From RI-43 sp033764725 (GTDB lineage: Bacteria > Pseudomonadota > Alphaproteobacteria > Caulobacterales > Aquidulcibacteraceae): DNA of 64,000 bases. Location: contig JANRIR010000007.1 of assembly GCA_033764725.1 (NCBI GenBank), positions 11,919 to 75,918 on the forward strand, given 5' to 3'. Below the pieces are notes generated by a model. It did no database searches. It saw nothing but the letters and a program-made list of their open reading frames with translations, and was not told the origin of the DNA. The position numbers were made by a program, and so were the translations under genes. Position 1 is the stretch's first letter, and the number at the start of each line of letters is the position of its first letter. Of this stretch, positions 52,631 through 61,312 are shown in pieces.

Positions 52631-52679
52631 AGCGTGATCGCCAAAAGTGGGAACCGGTGTTGGCGGCTATCACGCTCTA
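52628..52679. repeat. Stem-loop repeat overlapping the stop codon
   Basis: Arms TAGAGCGTGATCGCC and, after 19 nt, GGCGGCTATCACGCTCTA; the right arm has a 3-nt bulge. The first three bases are the TAG stop of the gene at 51863. It probably acts as a bidirectional terminator or is an intergenic repeat element. Confidence 0.75.
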
Positions 52680-52689
52680 ATTCTCAGTT

Positions 52690-52738
52690 TAGAGCCTGAT
52701 CGCTTCAGATTGATTCAATCTGAAGCGATCAGGCTCTA
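52690..52738. repeat. Perfect 24-bp inverted repeat overlapping the rlmB stop codon
   Basis: Two perfect 24-bp arms (52690-52713 and 52715-52738) around one central T. Arms begin TAGAGCCTGATCGCTTCAG. The last three bases are the rlmB stop. The neighbouring hairpin at 52628 shares the TAGAGC-TGATCGC start, so the two look like related repeat elements. Confidence 0.88.
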
Positions 52739-53608
52739 GGCCTTCCGCCGCGCCGCATAGAGAGCGATCGCCGCGGCGACCGAGACGTTCAGGCTTTCCA
52801 TCGCCGGCGCGATTGCGATGCGCGCGCGCGTGGCGCACGCCTCGGCGACGGCGGGGCGCAAGCCTTTGCCCTCGGCGCCGAGCACGATGGCAAATGGGCC
52901 GGACGTTGCGACCGCGTCCTCGATGTGCTGCTCCGCCTCGCCGTCGAGGGCCAGCGTCCGGTAGCCCATGGCCGCCAGCGTTTCGATGGCGCGCGCGAGA
53001 TTCTGCGCGCGCACGTGCGCCACGCGCTCCACGCCGCCGGCCGCCGCCTTCGCCAACGCGCCGGTCAGCGGCGGGGATTTGCGGTCTTGCAGGACGACGG
53101 CGCGGGCGTTGAACGCCGCCGCGCTGCGGAAGATAGCGCCGACATTCTGCGGATCGGTGATCTGGTCCAGCACCAGCACGGGGCGGTCGTCGGCGGGAGC
53201 GCAGGCGGCCTCGAGCGAGACCGGCGCCAGCGGGCTCGCCCGCACCGCAACGCCCTGATGCACCGCGCCGGGGGGAAGCATGCCGTCCATCGCGTCGGGA
53301 TCGAGAAGCTGCACGTCAAGACCCGCCGGCAGGCGTGCTGCGGCGTTGCGCGTGGCGACGATGCGTTCGATGACGCGCGCCGGATTGGCGAGCGCCGCAA
53401 GGCTCGCATGCACGCCCCAGATCCATGAGGGGCCGCCGGTTTCCTCTTCGAACTGGCGGCGCGGCGTGCGCAGCGGCGGTTGAGGCCCGCGACGCGGCTT
53501 GAGCGGGGGAGGGGACCTGACTATAAGACGCGCTCCTTGGCGGGCCGGCCCTTCTAGAGGTCCTTGCGCGAAAGGGAAAGCAGGCCTCGGCGCATGCGCC
53601 GAACCCAA
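52736..53608 (-). CDS. rlmB: TrmH-family 23S rRNA 2'-O-methyltransferase (RlmB-like)
   Basis: The maximal frame is 290 residues. The C-terminal SPOUT domain shows LVLDQITDPQNVGAIFRSA at about 144-162, VLGAEGKGLRP and ESLNVSVAAAIALY at 274-287, the SAM-binding trefoil knot. The N-terminal substrate-binding domain shows WIWGVHASLAALANP. It methylates the ribose of G2251 in E. coli-type 23S rRNA; here by homology. The start is not resolved: the frame opens at a TTG at 53608 beside tRNA-Tyr, with no ATG or well-placed GTG between it and the conserved region (the first GTG, at 53413, cuts the core). An unusual start or an indel near 53480-53560 is possible. Confidence 0.82.
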   Translation of the reverse strand: MGSAHAPRPAFPFAQGPLEGPARQGARLIVRSPPPLKPRRGPQPPLRTPRRQFEEETGGPSWIWGVHASLAALANPARVIERIVATRNAAARLPAGLDVQLLDPDAMDGMLPPGAVHQGVAVRASPLAPVSLEAACAPADDRPVLVLDQITDPQNVGAIFRSAAAFNARAVVLQDRKSPPLTGALAKAAAGGVERVAHVRAQNLARAIETLAAMGYRTLALDGEAEQHIEDAVATSGPFAIVLGAEGKGLRPAVAEACATRARIAIAPAMESLNVSVAAAIALYAARRKA

Positions 53609-53609
53609 T

Positions 53610-53695
53610 GGAAGGGTGGCCGAGTGGTTAATGGCAGCAGACTGTAAATCTGCCCGCGAGAGCGTACGCTGGTTCGAATCCAGCCCCTTCCACCA
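53610..53695 (+). tRNA. tRNA-Tyr (GTA)
   Basis: An 86-nt class II tRNA with a long variable arm, acceptor GGAAGGG/CCCTTCC, anticodon stem-loop GCAGACTGTAAATCTGC reading GTA, T-loop GGTTCGAATCC, and encoded CCA. The following 195 nt hold no gene; they contain a perfect 7-bp hairpin CGAACCC-TGC-GGGTTCG at 53763-53779. Confidence 0.96.
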
Positions 53696-53838
53696 TTTTT
53701 TCGCTCACGGCGCGCGGCGCCTCCGCTAGGGCGGCCGAAAGGCCGACGGCCGGTCGACCGCGCGAACCCTGCGGGTTCGACTTGATCCGCTTAACGTCGT
53801 GGCCGCCCATCGCGCGCGGCGTCTCAATGGTCCGAAAC

Positions 53839-53866
53839 GCAAATGGCGCCGCGGTGAGGCGGCGCC
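53839..53866 (-). terminator. Probable terminator of the exported-protein operon
   Basis: Arms GGCGCCGC and GCGGCGCC (53845-53866) with a 6-nt loop. Read on the minus strand the stem is followed by ATTTGC, a modest T-rich tail. It lies 24 nt past the stop of the beta-barrel gene. Confidence 0.55.
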
Positions 53867-53889
53867 GTGCGTCTCAACACTGTGCTGGG

Positions 53890-54807
53890 CTAGACGCGCA
53901 GCCGGGCGGAAGCGCCGATGAACACCGAGCCAGCCTCGTAGCGGTTCACGTCCGAGGTCGATCGGTTCTTGCGGTAATTGTAGCCCGCAACAAGCTGCAG
54001 ATGGCGCGTCACCGCCCAGGCTGCGCCGACGCCGGCCGAGGTGGTGTCGTCGTGACGCGCGACGCCGAGAATGCCCTCGAAGAAGGAATCATATTCCCGC
54101 CGCTCGTAGCCGAGTTGCGCAAACGCCGTCACTTGCGGAAGGCGCGGCACGGGGTGCGACGCCGACAGCTCAACGCCGCCCGCGGTGTTCTTGTAGTCCT
54201 CCGGATTGGCGATCACGTGCTCGGCGTAGGCGGACGCCGACACGTTCAGATCGCGCCACGCCGCCGAACGGCCGACCTCGACGCGCAGCCGATCCTGCGT
54301 CAGCGTGCGGTCGCCGAAATCCTCGTCGAATATTTCCGCGCGTTGGTAATAAGCCGTCCAATCGAGGCCAAGGCGGCGTGATTGCACCGCAAGCGTTGCG
54401 GTCGCGGCGGCGTAGTTCAGCTCGTCGAAGTCCTGATACTGCGCCGCCGTCGCGCCGAGGCGCAACGTGGCGGCCGTGCGTTCGCCCAATTGCAGCCGCC
54501 CGGTGGCGGAAAGATCCACCGTCGCGAAACGATCGCGCTGTTCGTCCGGCCCGGTAAGGAACGCGTTGTCGGTGTCGGTGGCGTTGATGTTCGCCTCGAG
54601 CGTGACGAGACGCGCGCGCCGCAACAGGATGAGATCGCCCTGGCCGGTCGCCAGCGCTTCGGCCGCCGAGCTTGGCCCGAGGGGATCGACCGTCTGCGCG
54701 CGGAACCGCGCGTCGATGCTGGCGTCGGGACCCGTCTGGGCGTGCGCGGTCCCCGCGGCGGCGACGATCAGCGCCGCGAGGAAATGCGCCTGAATGTTAC
54801 GGAACAC
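53890..54807 (-). CDS. Outer-membrane beta-barrel protein
   Basis: A 305-residue protein with a signal peptide (cleavage near GTAHA|Q). After it come alternating amphipathic strands such as FATVDLSATGRLQLGERTAATLRLG, YAAATATLAVQSRRLGLDWTAYYQRA and SAGVGAAWAVTRHLQLVAGYNYRKNRS, ending with SVFIGASARLRV, a hydrophobic C-terminal strand as in outer-membrane porins. It resembles the 'outer membrane beta-barrel' group in alphaproteobacteria that sits after polysaccharide genes. I chose the GTG at 54807 because AGGGG lies 7 nt upstream; an ATG at 54837 is also open. It overlaps the preceding gene by 11 nt, the last of a five-gene chain. Confidence 0.75.
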   Translation of the reverse strand: MFRNIQAHFLAALIVAAAGTAHAQTGPDASIDARFRAQTVDPLGPSSAAEALATGQGDLILLRRARLVTLEANINATDTDNAFLTGPDEQRDRFATVDLSATGRLQLGERTAATLRLGATAAQYQDFDELNYAAATATLAVQSRRLGLDWTAYYQRAEIFDEDFGDRTLTQDRLRVEVGRSAAWRDLNVSASAYAEHVIANPEDYKNTAGGVELSASHPVPRLPQVTAFAQLGYERREYDSFFEGILGVARHDDTTSAGVGAAWAVTRHLQLVAGYNYRKNRSTSDVNRYEAGSVFIGASARLRV

Positions 54808-57793
54808 TGGCTGACCCCTGATTTTGCGTGATGACATTCGGCGCGCGGATGCGGCCTGTGCGCGGATCGATCTCGACGGCGACCCAGGTGTTGCCGGGCT
54901 GATCCGGCGGCGGTTCGCCGGTATAGATGACGGTGCCGCCGACGATCGTGGTGCCGTTGCCTTGGGGCACGGCCTGGCCGCCGCGCACGATTTGCAGCAC
55001 GGCCTGGGAGCCGTTGGCGAGGTTCGTGCTGGTCGCGCTTTGGTTTCCGAAATTGAAAACCGAAACCCGGTACACGCCGCCTTGGATGAGGTTTGAGGTG
55101 AGGATCACCTCGCTGCCGCTGGCGCAGATGCAATCCCGGATCAATTCCGCGAACGGAAAATCATCGAGGCGGCCGGTGGCGGCGTAGTAGATGTGGAAGC
55201 GCTGCGCGGCGCTGGTTCCGCTCGGTCCCGTCATGTGCAGATCGAGGTCGAACGCGCCGGGCCCCCAGGTGAGCAGCACATTGAAGGGCTGCGCCAAAAG
55301 GCGGCTCAAGGCGGTGGTGTCGCCCGATACAAGCGCGCGCAGATAATCGCGCTGGCTCATGCCGTTCAGCCAGGCCACGGTCATGCCTTCCTGGCTGAAT
55401 TCGTTGTCGAGGCCGCTCGGGTCGAAGGCCCATTCGTACGGACGGTCGGAGCGCAATGGTCCGTATAGCAGGCGGGCGAAATCGCGCGATGTGTCGGTCA
55501 GGGGCTGATAGGCCCACGGATTGCGATCGCCATAGAGCCGCCCGCCCCAAAGGTCTTCGCCCGCGGTCGTGTTCGTCGCCCACAGATCGCCAAGCGGGCT
55601 GCGCCGGCTGGGATCGTTCACGCGGAACGGGTCGGCGGCGAGAGTGAAGCCGCCCCAATCGATCGCCATGCCCATTTCGGATGCGCCGCGAGCGAAGTAA
55701 CCCGCCGCGCGATCGGCCGCGATCTGCGCCGACAAGTCCTGCGCCGGCGGAAGATACCAGTCCACGCGCAAAGAATTTCCCGCAGACGACAGCGAAGTTC
55801 CCGCCGAGGACGGACCGGGATAGTGAAACCCGTTGGCGTAGGGATCCCACCCCTCATAAATCGGCTCGAGATCGAGCACCGACAGCCCGTTCGGTTCGCC
55901 GAGGCCGGGATAGGGATCGCGCGCTGCGGGCATCCGCAATTGCGCCTGGCGCAACGCAGCCGCCGCGCGCGCCAACGCATCGGCATCGTTCCAGGCGCCG
56001 CCCATCGCCGCTTCCAGCGCGGGGTTCGAGACCAGCGTGTTCATCGCAGCGCCCCCCTGCGCCTCCATGATGTCGCGCAGGATCAATTCGAGCATGAATT
56101 CCTGGCTCTGCTCATCGGTGAGCACGAAGCCGTCGCCGGAGGGTTCGTAGTCATAAGGGCCCGGTTCGCTCGGAATATCGCGAACGCCCATGCCCTCGAC
56201 CGTGAAGTCGCGATGCTCGCCTGCGGCGGGGCCGTCCTGCGCCTCCGCGATGTTGCGCAGGATCAATTCGAGCATGAATTCCTGGCTCTGCTCGTCGGTG
56301 AGCACGAAGCCGGGGCCGGAGGGTTCGTAGTCATAAGGGCCCGGTTCGCTCGGAATATCTCGAACGCCCATGTCCTCGATCGTGAACGGGCGCTCCAGCG
56401 CGATGTAATCGCCGCCCGACGCCGACCCTACGCCCCCGCCGGCGCCTGCGCCGCCGCCGCCGCGCGGGGCCGGGCGCCGCAATTCGGTGTAGCGGTAATT
56501 CAGTTGTCCGTTTTCGAAATAAACCGTCACGGAATAGGTCGTGTCGCCCACGGTCCATGTCACCGGCGTCGGCGCACTCTGCGCGGACGGACTGCGCGGC
56601 GAGATCGGCTGATTGGGCCGTTCGCCGTCGAGCGTCGGTGGCGGCGGCGTTGGCTCCAGCGTCACGGGCGTCGGCACGCGCACCTGCTGCGGGCGCGGCC
56701 GTGGAACGGGCGTCGGAACAGGTGCCGTGCGCGTCGTCGGCTGTTGCTGCGGCACCCGCAGCCCCGCATACGGATCGCCGATCGGCGTGCCGTCGGGATT
56801 GAGGCCCTCGCGCGAGGGCGAGGGCGCGCGCGCGCGACCGGTGACGGTTGGCTCGCCGCTCGGAACCGGCGACGCGCTCGGCCCAGGCGCGGGCGGCGCC
56901 GGCGGCGCCGTGGGATCGGTGGTGGGATAAAGGCGGTCGAGCTCCTCGACCGTGTCGCGCAGCGTGCGGCCGTGCAATTCGTCGAGATAGACCTGCGCGC
57001 GGCGCTCGTACTCGGTGCGGTTCTCTTCGATCGCGCTGCGCGCCGTGTCGATCTGATAATTGATCCCGCCGAAGCCGCTCTGCACCTGGCGCGGCACGCG
57101 GCTGAGGCCGTCGATGGTGGCGTCGATGTCGGGAACCGCAGTGCGGATGCCTGGCACATACGAAATGTCGCGCATGCCGCCTTCGATGATGGTGATCATA
57201 TCGACGATCACAGGTTCAAGATCGCGGTTGAGCGTTTGCTGCAGGTCAAGCAGCAGATCGACGGTGTCGACGACCAGCCGCGCATCGCCTTGGCCGCCGG
57301 TGAGTTGTGGCTGTCCGTTGACGACGCGCGCCTGAAACGAGCCGATGATCTGGGCGACTTGCGCCTCTTGCTCTTGCGTCATCCGCACGTCCATGCGGTC
57401 GATGCGATCGATGACGGCGTTGATCGAGCGTTGCACCGAAGCCTGCACCTGCGCGCGCGCTTCGGGCGTCATCGTGCCGTTGGCGACGGCGGCGTCGAGA
57501 TTCTGCCGGAAGTCGCGGCCCTGCTGATCCATCTGCTGGCGCTGATTGGCTTCGTTTTGGCGACGTGCGGCGTCGGCGGCCGCGCGTTCGCGCTCCTGAC
57601 GGTCCAAGGCCTGCACGCGCGTTTCGCCCGGTTGGCGCTGCAGCGAGCGGTCGATCATGCGCCGGCCTTCCTCGGTGGAGGCGGGCGCGGGCGTTTGCGT
57701 TTGCGGCGCGGGCTGGCGTTCCTGCGCAAGCGCGAACGGCGCAGCCGCCGTCCAGGCCAGGGCGGCGACCGACAGATAAAGCATTGTCTTCAT
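54797..57793 (-). CDS. Large exported repeat protein with C-terminal DUF2135-like domain
   Basis: A 998-residue protein. A signal peptide (MKTMLYLSVAALAWTAAAPF, cleavage near ALA|QE) is followed by a helical, Gln/Arg-rich part (about 40-290) that may form coiled coils, a proline-rich linker (about 295-430), then two near-identical 60-residue repeats (DMGVRDIPSEPGPYDYEPSG) at about 470-590. The C-terminal part (about 840-960) contains LLTWGPGAFDLDLHMTGPSG and VYRVSVFNFGNQSATS, resembling the YfaP/DUF2135 beta domain. Function is unknown; secretion and scaffolding in the envelope are inferred. It starts at ATG 57793, overlapping the upstream stop by 4 nt. Confidence 0.75.
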   Translation of the reverse strand: MKTMLYLSVAALAWTAAAPFALAQERQPAPQTQTPAPASTEEGRRMIDRSLQRQPGETRVQALDRQERERAAADAARRQNEANQRQQMDQQGRDFRQNLDAAVANGTMTPEARAQVQASVQRSINAVIDRIDRMDVRMTQEQEAQVAQIIGSFQARVVNGQPQLTGGQGDARLVVDTVDLLLDLQQTLNRDLEPVIVDMITIIEGGMRDISYVPGIRTAVPDIDATIDGLSRVPRQVQSGFGGINYQIDTARSAIEENRTEYERRAQVYLDELHGRTLRDTVEELDRLYPTTDPTAPPAPPAPGPSASPVPSGEPTVTGRARAPSPSREGLNPDGTPIGDPYAGLRVPQQQPTTRTAPVPTPVPRPRPQQVRVPTPVTLEPTPPPPTLDGERPNQPISPRSPSAQSAPTPVTWTVGDTTYSVTVYFENGQLNYRYTELRRPAPRGGGGAGAGGGVGSASGGDYIALERPFTIEDMGVRDIPSEPGPYDYEPSGPGFVLTDEQSQEFMLELILRNIAEAQDGPAAGEHRDFTVEGMGVRDIPSEPGPYDYEPSGDGFVLTDEQSQEFMLELILRDIMEAQGGAAMNTLVSNPALEAAMGGAWNDADALARAAAALRQAQLRMPAARDPYPGLGEPNGLSVLDLEPIYEGWDPYANGFHYPGPSSAGTSLSSAGNSLRVDWYLPPAQDLSAQIAADRAAGYFARGASEMGMAIDWGGFTLAADPFRVNDPSRRSPLGDLWATNTTAGEDLWGGRLYGDRNPWAYQPLTDTSRDFARLLYGPLRSDRPYEWAFDPSGLDNEFSQEGMTVAWLNGMSQRDYLRALVSGDTTALSRLLAQPFNVLLTWGPGAFDLDLHMTGPSGTSAAQRFHIYYAATGRLDDFPFAELIRDCICASGSEVILTSNLIQGGVYRVSVFNFGNQSATSTNLANGSQAVLQIVRGGQAVPQGNGTTIVGGTVIYTGEPPPDQPGNTWVAVEIDPRTGRIRAPNVITQNQGSASVP
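56041..56400. repeat. 180-nt tandem duplication inside the large exported gene
   Basis: Two units in register, offset exactly 180 nt; about 150 nt (56054-56206 against 56234-56386) are nearly identical, the rest diverged. They encode the two 60-residue repeats of the 998-residue protein. Confidence 0.88.
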
Positions 57794-58635
57794 GGCGTGG
57801 GCTCCGCAGCGGGGGCAAGCGCGTAGGCGACGGCGTAGCGGCGCGCGCCGCCGTCATCGGGGATGAGGGCGAAGATGGTCAGCGCCGGCGCATCGGGGGC
57901 CTGAAGCGCGACCGTGAGACCTTCAGGGCCCGGCCAGGCCCCGACGGGGCGCAGCGTCTGAAACGCGCGCACGCCGGCGCGCTCGAGCGCGGCCTGCACG
58001 GCGGGATCTGCGCCGCCCAGGCGGGTCACCTCGAACAGCATGTCGGAGATGGCGGACTGCTGCGCCCGGCGCAGGCCAAGCCCCGCCCGGTCGACGCGGA
58101 CCAGGGCCAGCGTCTTCTGCACGTCGCGGCCGCGCGCCAGCGCCGCCCAATCGGGCGCCGCCTCGGCTGCGGCCAGCGTGGCGCGCGCGGTCGCCTCGAG
58201 ATCGGCCGCCGGCAGGGCGCTGCGCATCCATTCGGCCCAGCCCGCCGCGGGGGACAGCGCGGCGTTGCGCAGCGTTTCGCCCAGGATCAGCGCCGCATCG
58301 GCCGCGACCCAGCCATCGGCCTCGCGGCGCCAGGCGACGTAATAGGCGGCGTCGAACACCGGGTTGTACCAGAGCGTCTGGCCGGTCTCGCCGGCCTCGC
58401 GCCGAATCTGCACCGCGCCGGCGGCGAGATCGCTCCAAGGCTGGGCGCCGAGGCCGCCTTCGTCCGCCGCCATCAGGCGCATGAACGCGTTGGCGGTGTC
58501 CACGTCGGCCCCGTCGATCAGCAGGACCGGTGAGGCGGACAGCCGGTAGCGGGCGTTGGCGGAGGCCGCGTCCAGGGCGGGTTCGGCGTGCGCGGCGCCC
58601 ATCAGGGCGGCGGCGAACAGGACGGCGCGGATCAT
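57790..58635 (-). CDS. Exported protein of unknown function (operon member 3)
   Basis: A 281-residue protein with signal peptide MIRAVLFAAALMGAAHAEP (cleavage near AHA|EP). The mature part is soluble, Ala/Arg-rich and includes YVAWRREADGWVAADAALIL and TLALVRVDRAGLGLRRAQQ; I recognise no domain. It starts at ATG 58635, overlapping the upstream stop as ATGA, and its stop overlaps the start of the large exported gene by the same pattern. The coupling implies that it works with the other four exported proteins. Confidence 0.75.
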   Translation of the reverse strand: MIRAVLFAAALMGAAHAEPALDAASANARYRLSASPVLLIDGADVDTANAFMRLMAADEGGLGAQPWSDLAAGAVQIRREAGETGQTLWYNPVFDAAYYVAWRREADGWVAADAALILGETLRNAALSPAAGWAEWMRSALPAADLEATARATLAAAEAAPDWAALARGRDVQKTLALVRVDRAGLGLRRAQQSAISDMLFEVTRLGGADPAVQAALERAGVRAFQTLRPVGAWPGPEGLTVALQAPDAPALTIFALIPDDGGARRYAVAYALAPAAEPTP

Positions 58636-59627
58636 GGTTGTCCCTCCGGGGCGGCGTCGAAATCGATCGCCGTGAACTGCGCTTCGCCATCGTCGCCGCG
58701 GCGCATCAGCAGCGCGTGGCGCGCCGACAGCGGAGAGGCGAACAGCAGCATGGCGGCGTCCGGCGTCTCCCAGGCCGCCGCAGGGGCCATGGTGGCGCGC
58801 AGGCGCGGCGGCAGAGCGTCGAGGCCGCTGGGCAGGCCAAGCCTTCGCCCGGCGACGCTGGCCGGGCCCTCGGCCAAGGCCGCACGCGTGCGCCGGACTT
58901 GGGCGGCGCGCGCCGGGTCGGCGCCCCAGGCGGCGAGGCCCGCAAGCCAGCGGTCGCATTTCGTCCAGACGGCGCCCCGACCGGCCCGAACGGGGTCCCC
59001 GGCGAGCTCGAATATCGGATCGCCGCCGCGCCGGAACGCCCGGTCGAACGCGGCGAAAGCGGCCGTTCGCTGGGCGGCCAGCGCGCGCTCGTCGCCGGCG
59101 CCGGCTTCGATCCAGAAGGCGCCGTCACGCACCGGGCGCAGCTGCGGCCCGTCCACGATGGCGGCCTCGGTCAAGCGGAGCGCGCCGCCGAGCGCGTCCC
59201 AGCGCACCAGCAGCCAGGCGTCGGCGATGGGATTGTAGAGACCGGCGGCGCCGAGCCCCGTCCCCGGCGCGATGCGCACGACGGCGCTGCGGGCGAACCA
59301 GCCAAGGCGGGCCGACAGCGCGCCGTCATCGGGACCCAGGGCCGCCGCCAGGATCGCCCGCTCGCTTTCCGGCAGCGCCGCCATCGCGGCGTCCGGATTG
59401 AGCATCAGGGCGGCGCGCAACGTTTCGGTCTGGGCGAGCAGGGCGCGCGCGGCGCGCAGACCGCGCTCCTCGCCATCGCGCGCGCCGGTCGCCGCGGCGG
59501 CGAGGTCGGCGGCGGTGAAGCCCGGGGCGGCCGTCTCGCGGACCGCGCCATCGGGCGACGCCGCGGCGACGCCGCTGAACGCAAGCGCGGCCGCGCAGGC
59601 GCTGAGGATGCCGAAGCGACGGGTCAT
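58632..59627 (-). CDS. Exported protein of unknown function (operon member 2)
   Basis: A 331-residue protein with signal peptide MTRRFGILSACAAALAFSGV (cleavage near AAA|SP). The mature part includes WFARSAVVRIAPGTGLGAAG, YNPIADAWLLVRWDALGG and DAAMLLFASPLSARHALLMR; no domain recognised. It is coupled by 4-nt ATGA overlaps to both neighbours. Its size and layout resemble the proteins either side, which suggests a set of envelope proteins with related roles. Confidence 0.75.
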   Translation of the reverse strand: MTRRFGILSACAAALAFSGVAAASPDGAVRETAAPGFTAADLAAAATGARDGEERGLRAARALLAQTETLRAALMLNPDAAMAALPESERAILAAALGPDDGALSARLGWFARSAVVRIAPGTGLGAAGLYNPIADAWLLVRWDALGGALRLTEAAIVDGPQLRPVRDGAFWIEAGAGDERALAAQRTAAFAAFDRAFRRGGDPIFELAGDPVRAGRGAVWTKCDRWLAGLAAWGADPARAAQVRRTRAALAEGPASVAGRRLGLPSGLDALPPRLRATMAPAAAWETPDAAMLLFASPLSARHALLMRRGDDGEAQFTAIDFDAAPEGQP

Positions 59628-60505
59628 TGCGGGGTCTCCTCCAACGCGGCCACGAACAGGGCCCGGTCCCGCGGCGTGAGCGCGAGCGCGTAGGTTTTGC
59701 CGGATGCGGTCCGGATCGCGGGGCGGGCGGCGTCGGCGCCGGCGACCACCTCCGCGCCGCTCATGTCGGCGACCAGCGCCGGCCGGGCCGCGAGGGTTTC
59801 AGCGAAGCTGCGTCGTGCGGCGCGCCACGCCACGGGATCGGTCGATTGGGCCATGAAGGGCGCCGGATCGATCAGGGCGGCGACCTCATCGACCGAACCC
59901 TCGGCCAGCGCAGACACGAACGCCTGCGCCGTCCCCTGCGCCAGGACCCCGGCGTCGCCCTGGGCTTGCCGGCGCAAGCGGATAAGCGCCGGCTCGTTCA
60001 AATAGCTCTGCCGGATCGGCTCCACCTGCGGGGAGGCGGCCGCAGCGTTCACCCCGACCGGCTCCAGCAAGCCGAAGAATTTGAGCCGCGCCTGGCGCTG
60101 TTCGATGGCGGCCAGCGCCTCGGCCGCGGCGGGGTCGAGTGGGGCCGACCCAAGCGTGCGGCGCAGCTGTGCGGCGTCGAACTGGAAGCGCTCGGTGCGC
60201 GCGCCATCCAGCGTGGCGACCAAAACCCGGCCCGAGCCCGCCTCGACCCCGTCGGCGGACGCAACTGCGCCCGAGAGGACCGCAGCGGCCAAATAATCGC
60301 TCGACAGGGAGAAATAGACGAGGCTGTCGGCTTCGGCTGCGAAGGCGGCGTCATAGACCGTGATCGTCTCCCCCGCGGCCACACGGGCGACCGCGCCGCG
60401 CCCCTCGCTCAGCGCCTGCTCCAGTGCGGCATCGCCATGCGCGGCGGGCGCAAGCGCTGCGGTCAGCGCCAGCGCCAAGGCGCAAGAAACCGTGGCGCGC
60501 TTCAT
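59624..60505 (-). CDS. Exported protein of unknown function (operon member 1)
   Basis: A 293-residue protein with signal peptide MKRATVSCALALALTAALAP (cleavage near AHG|DA). The mature part contains ETITVYDAAFAAEADSLVYF, LSSDYLAAAVLSGAV and a C-terminal YALALTPRDRALFVAALEE; no domain recognised. I chose the ATG at 60505 (GGAGG with 5-nt spacing); 60508 is equally open. It is the first gene of the five-gene minus-strand chain and its upstream region is shared with the divergent sigma factor. Confidence 0.75.
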   Translation of the reverse strand: MKRATVSCALALALTAALAPAAHGDAALEQALSEGRGAVARVAAGETITVYDAAFAAEADSLVYFSLSSDYLAAAVLSGAVASADGVEAGSGRVLVATLDGARTERFQFDAAQLRRTLGSAPLDPAAAEALAAIEQRQARLKFFGLLEPVGVNAAAASPQVEPIRQSYLNEPALIRLRRQAQGDAGVLAQGTAQAFVSALAEGSVDEVAALIDPAPFMAQSTDPVAWRAARRSFAETLAARPALVADMSGAEVVAGADAARPAIRTASGKTYALALTPRDRALFVAALEETPQ

Positions 60506-60721
60506 CATCGCCTCCCCATCCGGGCGGCGAATCGCGCTTGCATCGTCGCGCATGCGACCAGCGACATCGGACAGCAGCGCACCCGGGCCCCCTCTTGCGG
60601 TGCGGCCGCGCGCTTGCGGCCGCTTTCACATCCGTTGGCGCGAACGGGCGGGAAAACGGGTCAGCCGATCGGCGCGATATTCGCGGGTTAGGGGGTCCGG
60701 CCTTTGCAAGAGGGCGGACGC

Positions 60722-61309
60722 ATGGAAAGGTTTCAGGGGGATGGCGTGGGCTTGATGGTCGATGAAACCGCAGGGACGGGCGCAACGGGCGGCGCCGGTC
60801 CAAAGGGCCCGGCGGCGGCGCCGGGCGATCTGCTCGCCGATCATTATGACGAGTTCCGGCGCGTCGCCGGGCGCGTTCTGAACGGCGACGCCCAGCGGCT
60901 GCAGATTCAACCGACCGACCTCGCGCACGAGGCCGCGATCCGTATTGTCGGCCTGGACCGTCTGCACCTCGAAGGCCGCACGCATTTTCTGTCGCTGTCG
61001 GCGCGCGTCATGCGGCGCATCCTGATCGACGAGGTCCGCCGGCTGCGCGCGCGCAAGCGCCAGGCGCCGGCGGTCGAAACGCAATGGCCTGACGGCGCCC
61101 CCGGCGCGATCGATGTCGAGGCGCTCGATGAGGCGCTGACGCGGCTGGAGGCGATCTCGCCTGAGCGCGCCAGTCTGGTGGAGCGGCGTTTCTTCGCCGG
61201 CCTGACGCTCGAGGAGATCGCCGCGCTCGACGGCGTGTCCGAAAGCACGGTGAAGCGGCAATGGCGCGCCGCGCGCGCCTGGCTTGCGGCGCAGCTCCAG
61301 GCGGAGTGA
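60722..61309 (+). CDS. ECF-type sigma factor (Sigma70_ECF, kinase-linked type)
   Basis: A 195-residue sigma factor. Region 2 shows LADHYDEFRRVAGRVLNGD, LQPTDLAHEAAIRI-like QIQPTDLAHEAAIRI and RVMRRILIDEVRRLRARKR; region 4 shows PERASLVERRFFAGLTLEEI and ALDGVSESTVKRQWRAARAW. This subgroup is normally coded beside a Ser/Thr kinase with TPRs, as here, where the kinase starts 3 nt downstream, rather than beside an anti-sigma factor. I chose the ATG at 60722 with GAGG 7 nt upstream. Divergent from the exported operon, whose promoter it may control. Confidence 0.88.
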   Translation: MERFQGDGVGLMVDETAGTGATGGAGPKGPAAAPGDLLADHYDEFRRVAGRVLNGDAQRLQIQPTDLAHEAAIRIVGLDRLHLEGRTHFLSLSARVMRRILIDEVRRLRARKRQAPAVETQWPDGAPGAIDVEALDEALTRLEAISPERASLVERRFFAGLTLEEIAALDGVSESTVKRQWRAARAWLAAQLQAE

Positions 61310-61312
61310 GGC

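Noticed and set aside
55823..57826. 667-codon frame opposite the large exported gene
   Set aside because: Same shadow-frame composition; the minus-strand frame has a signal peptide and is coupled to its neighbours.
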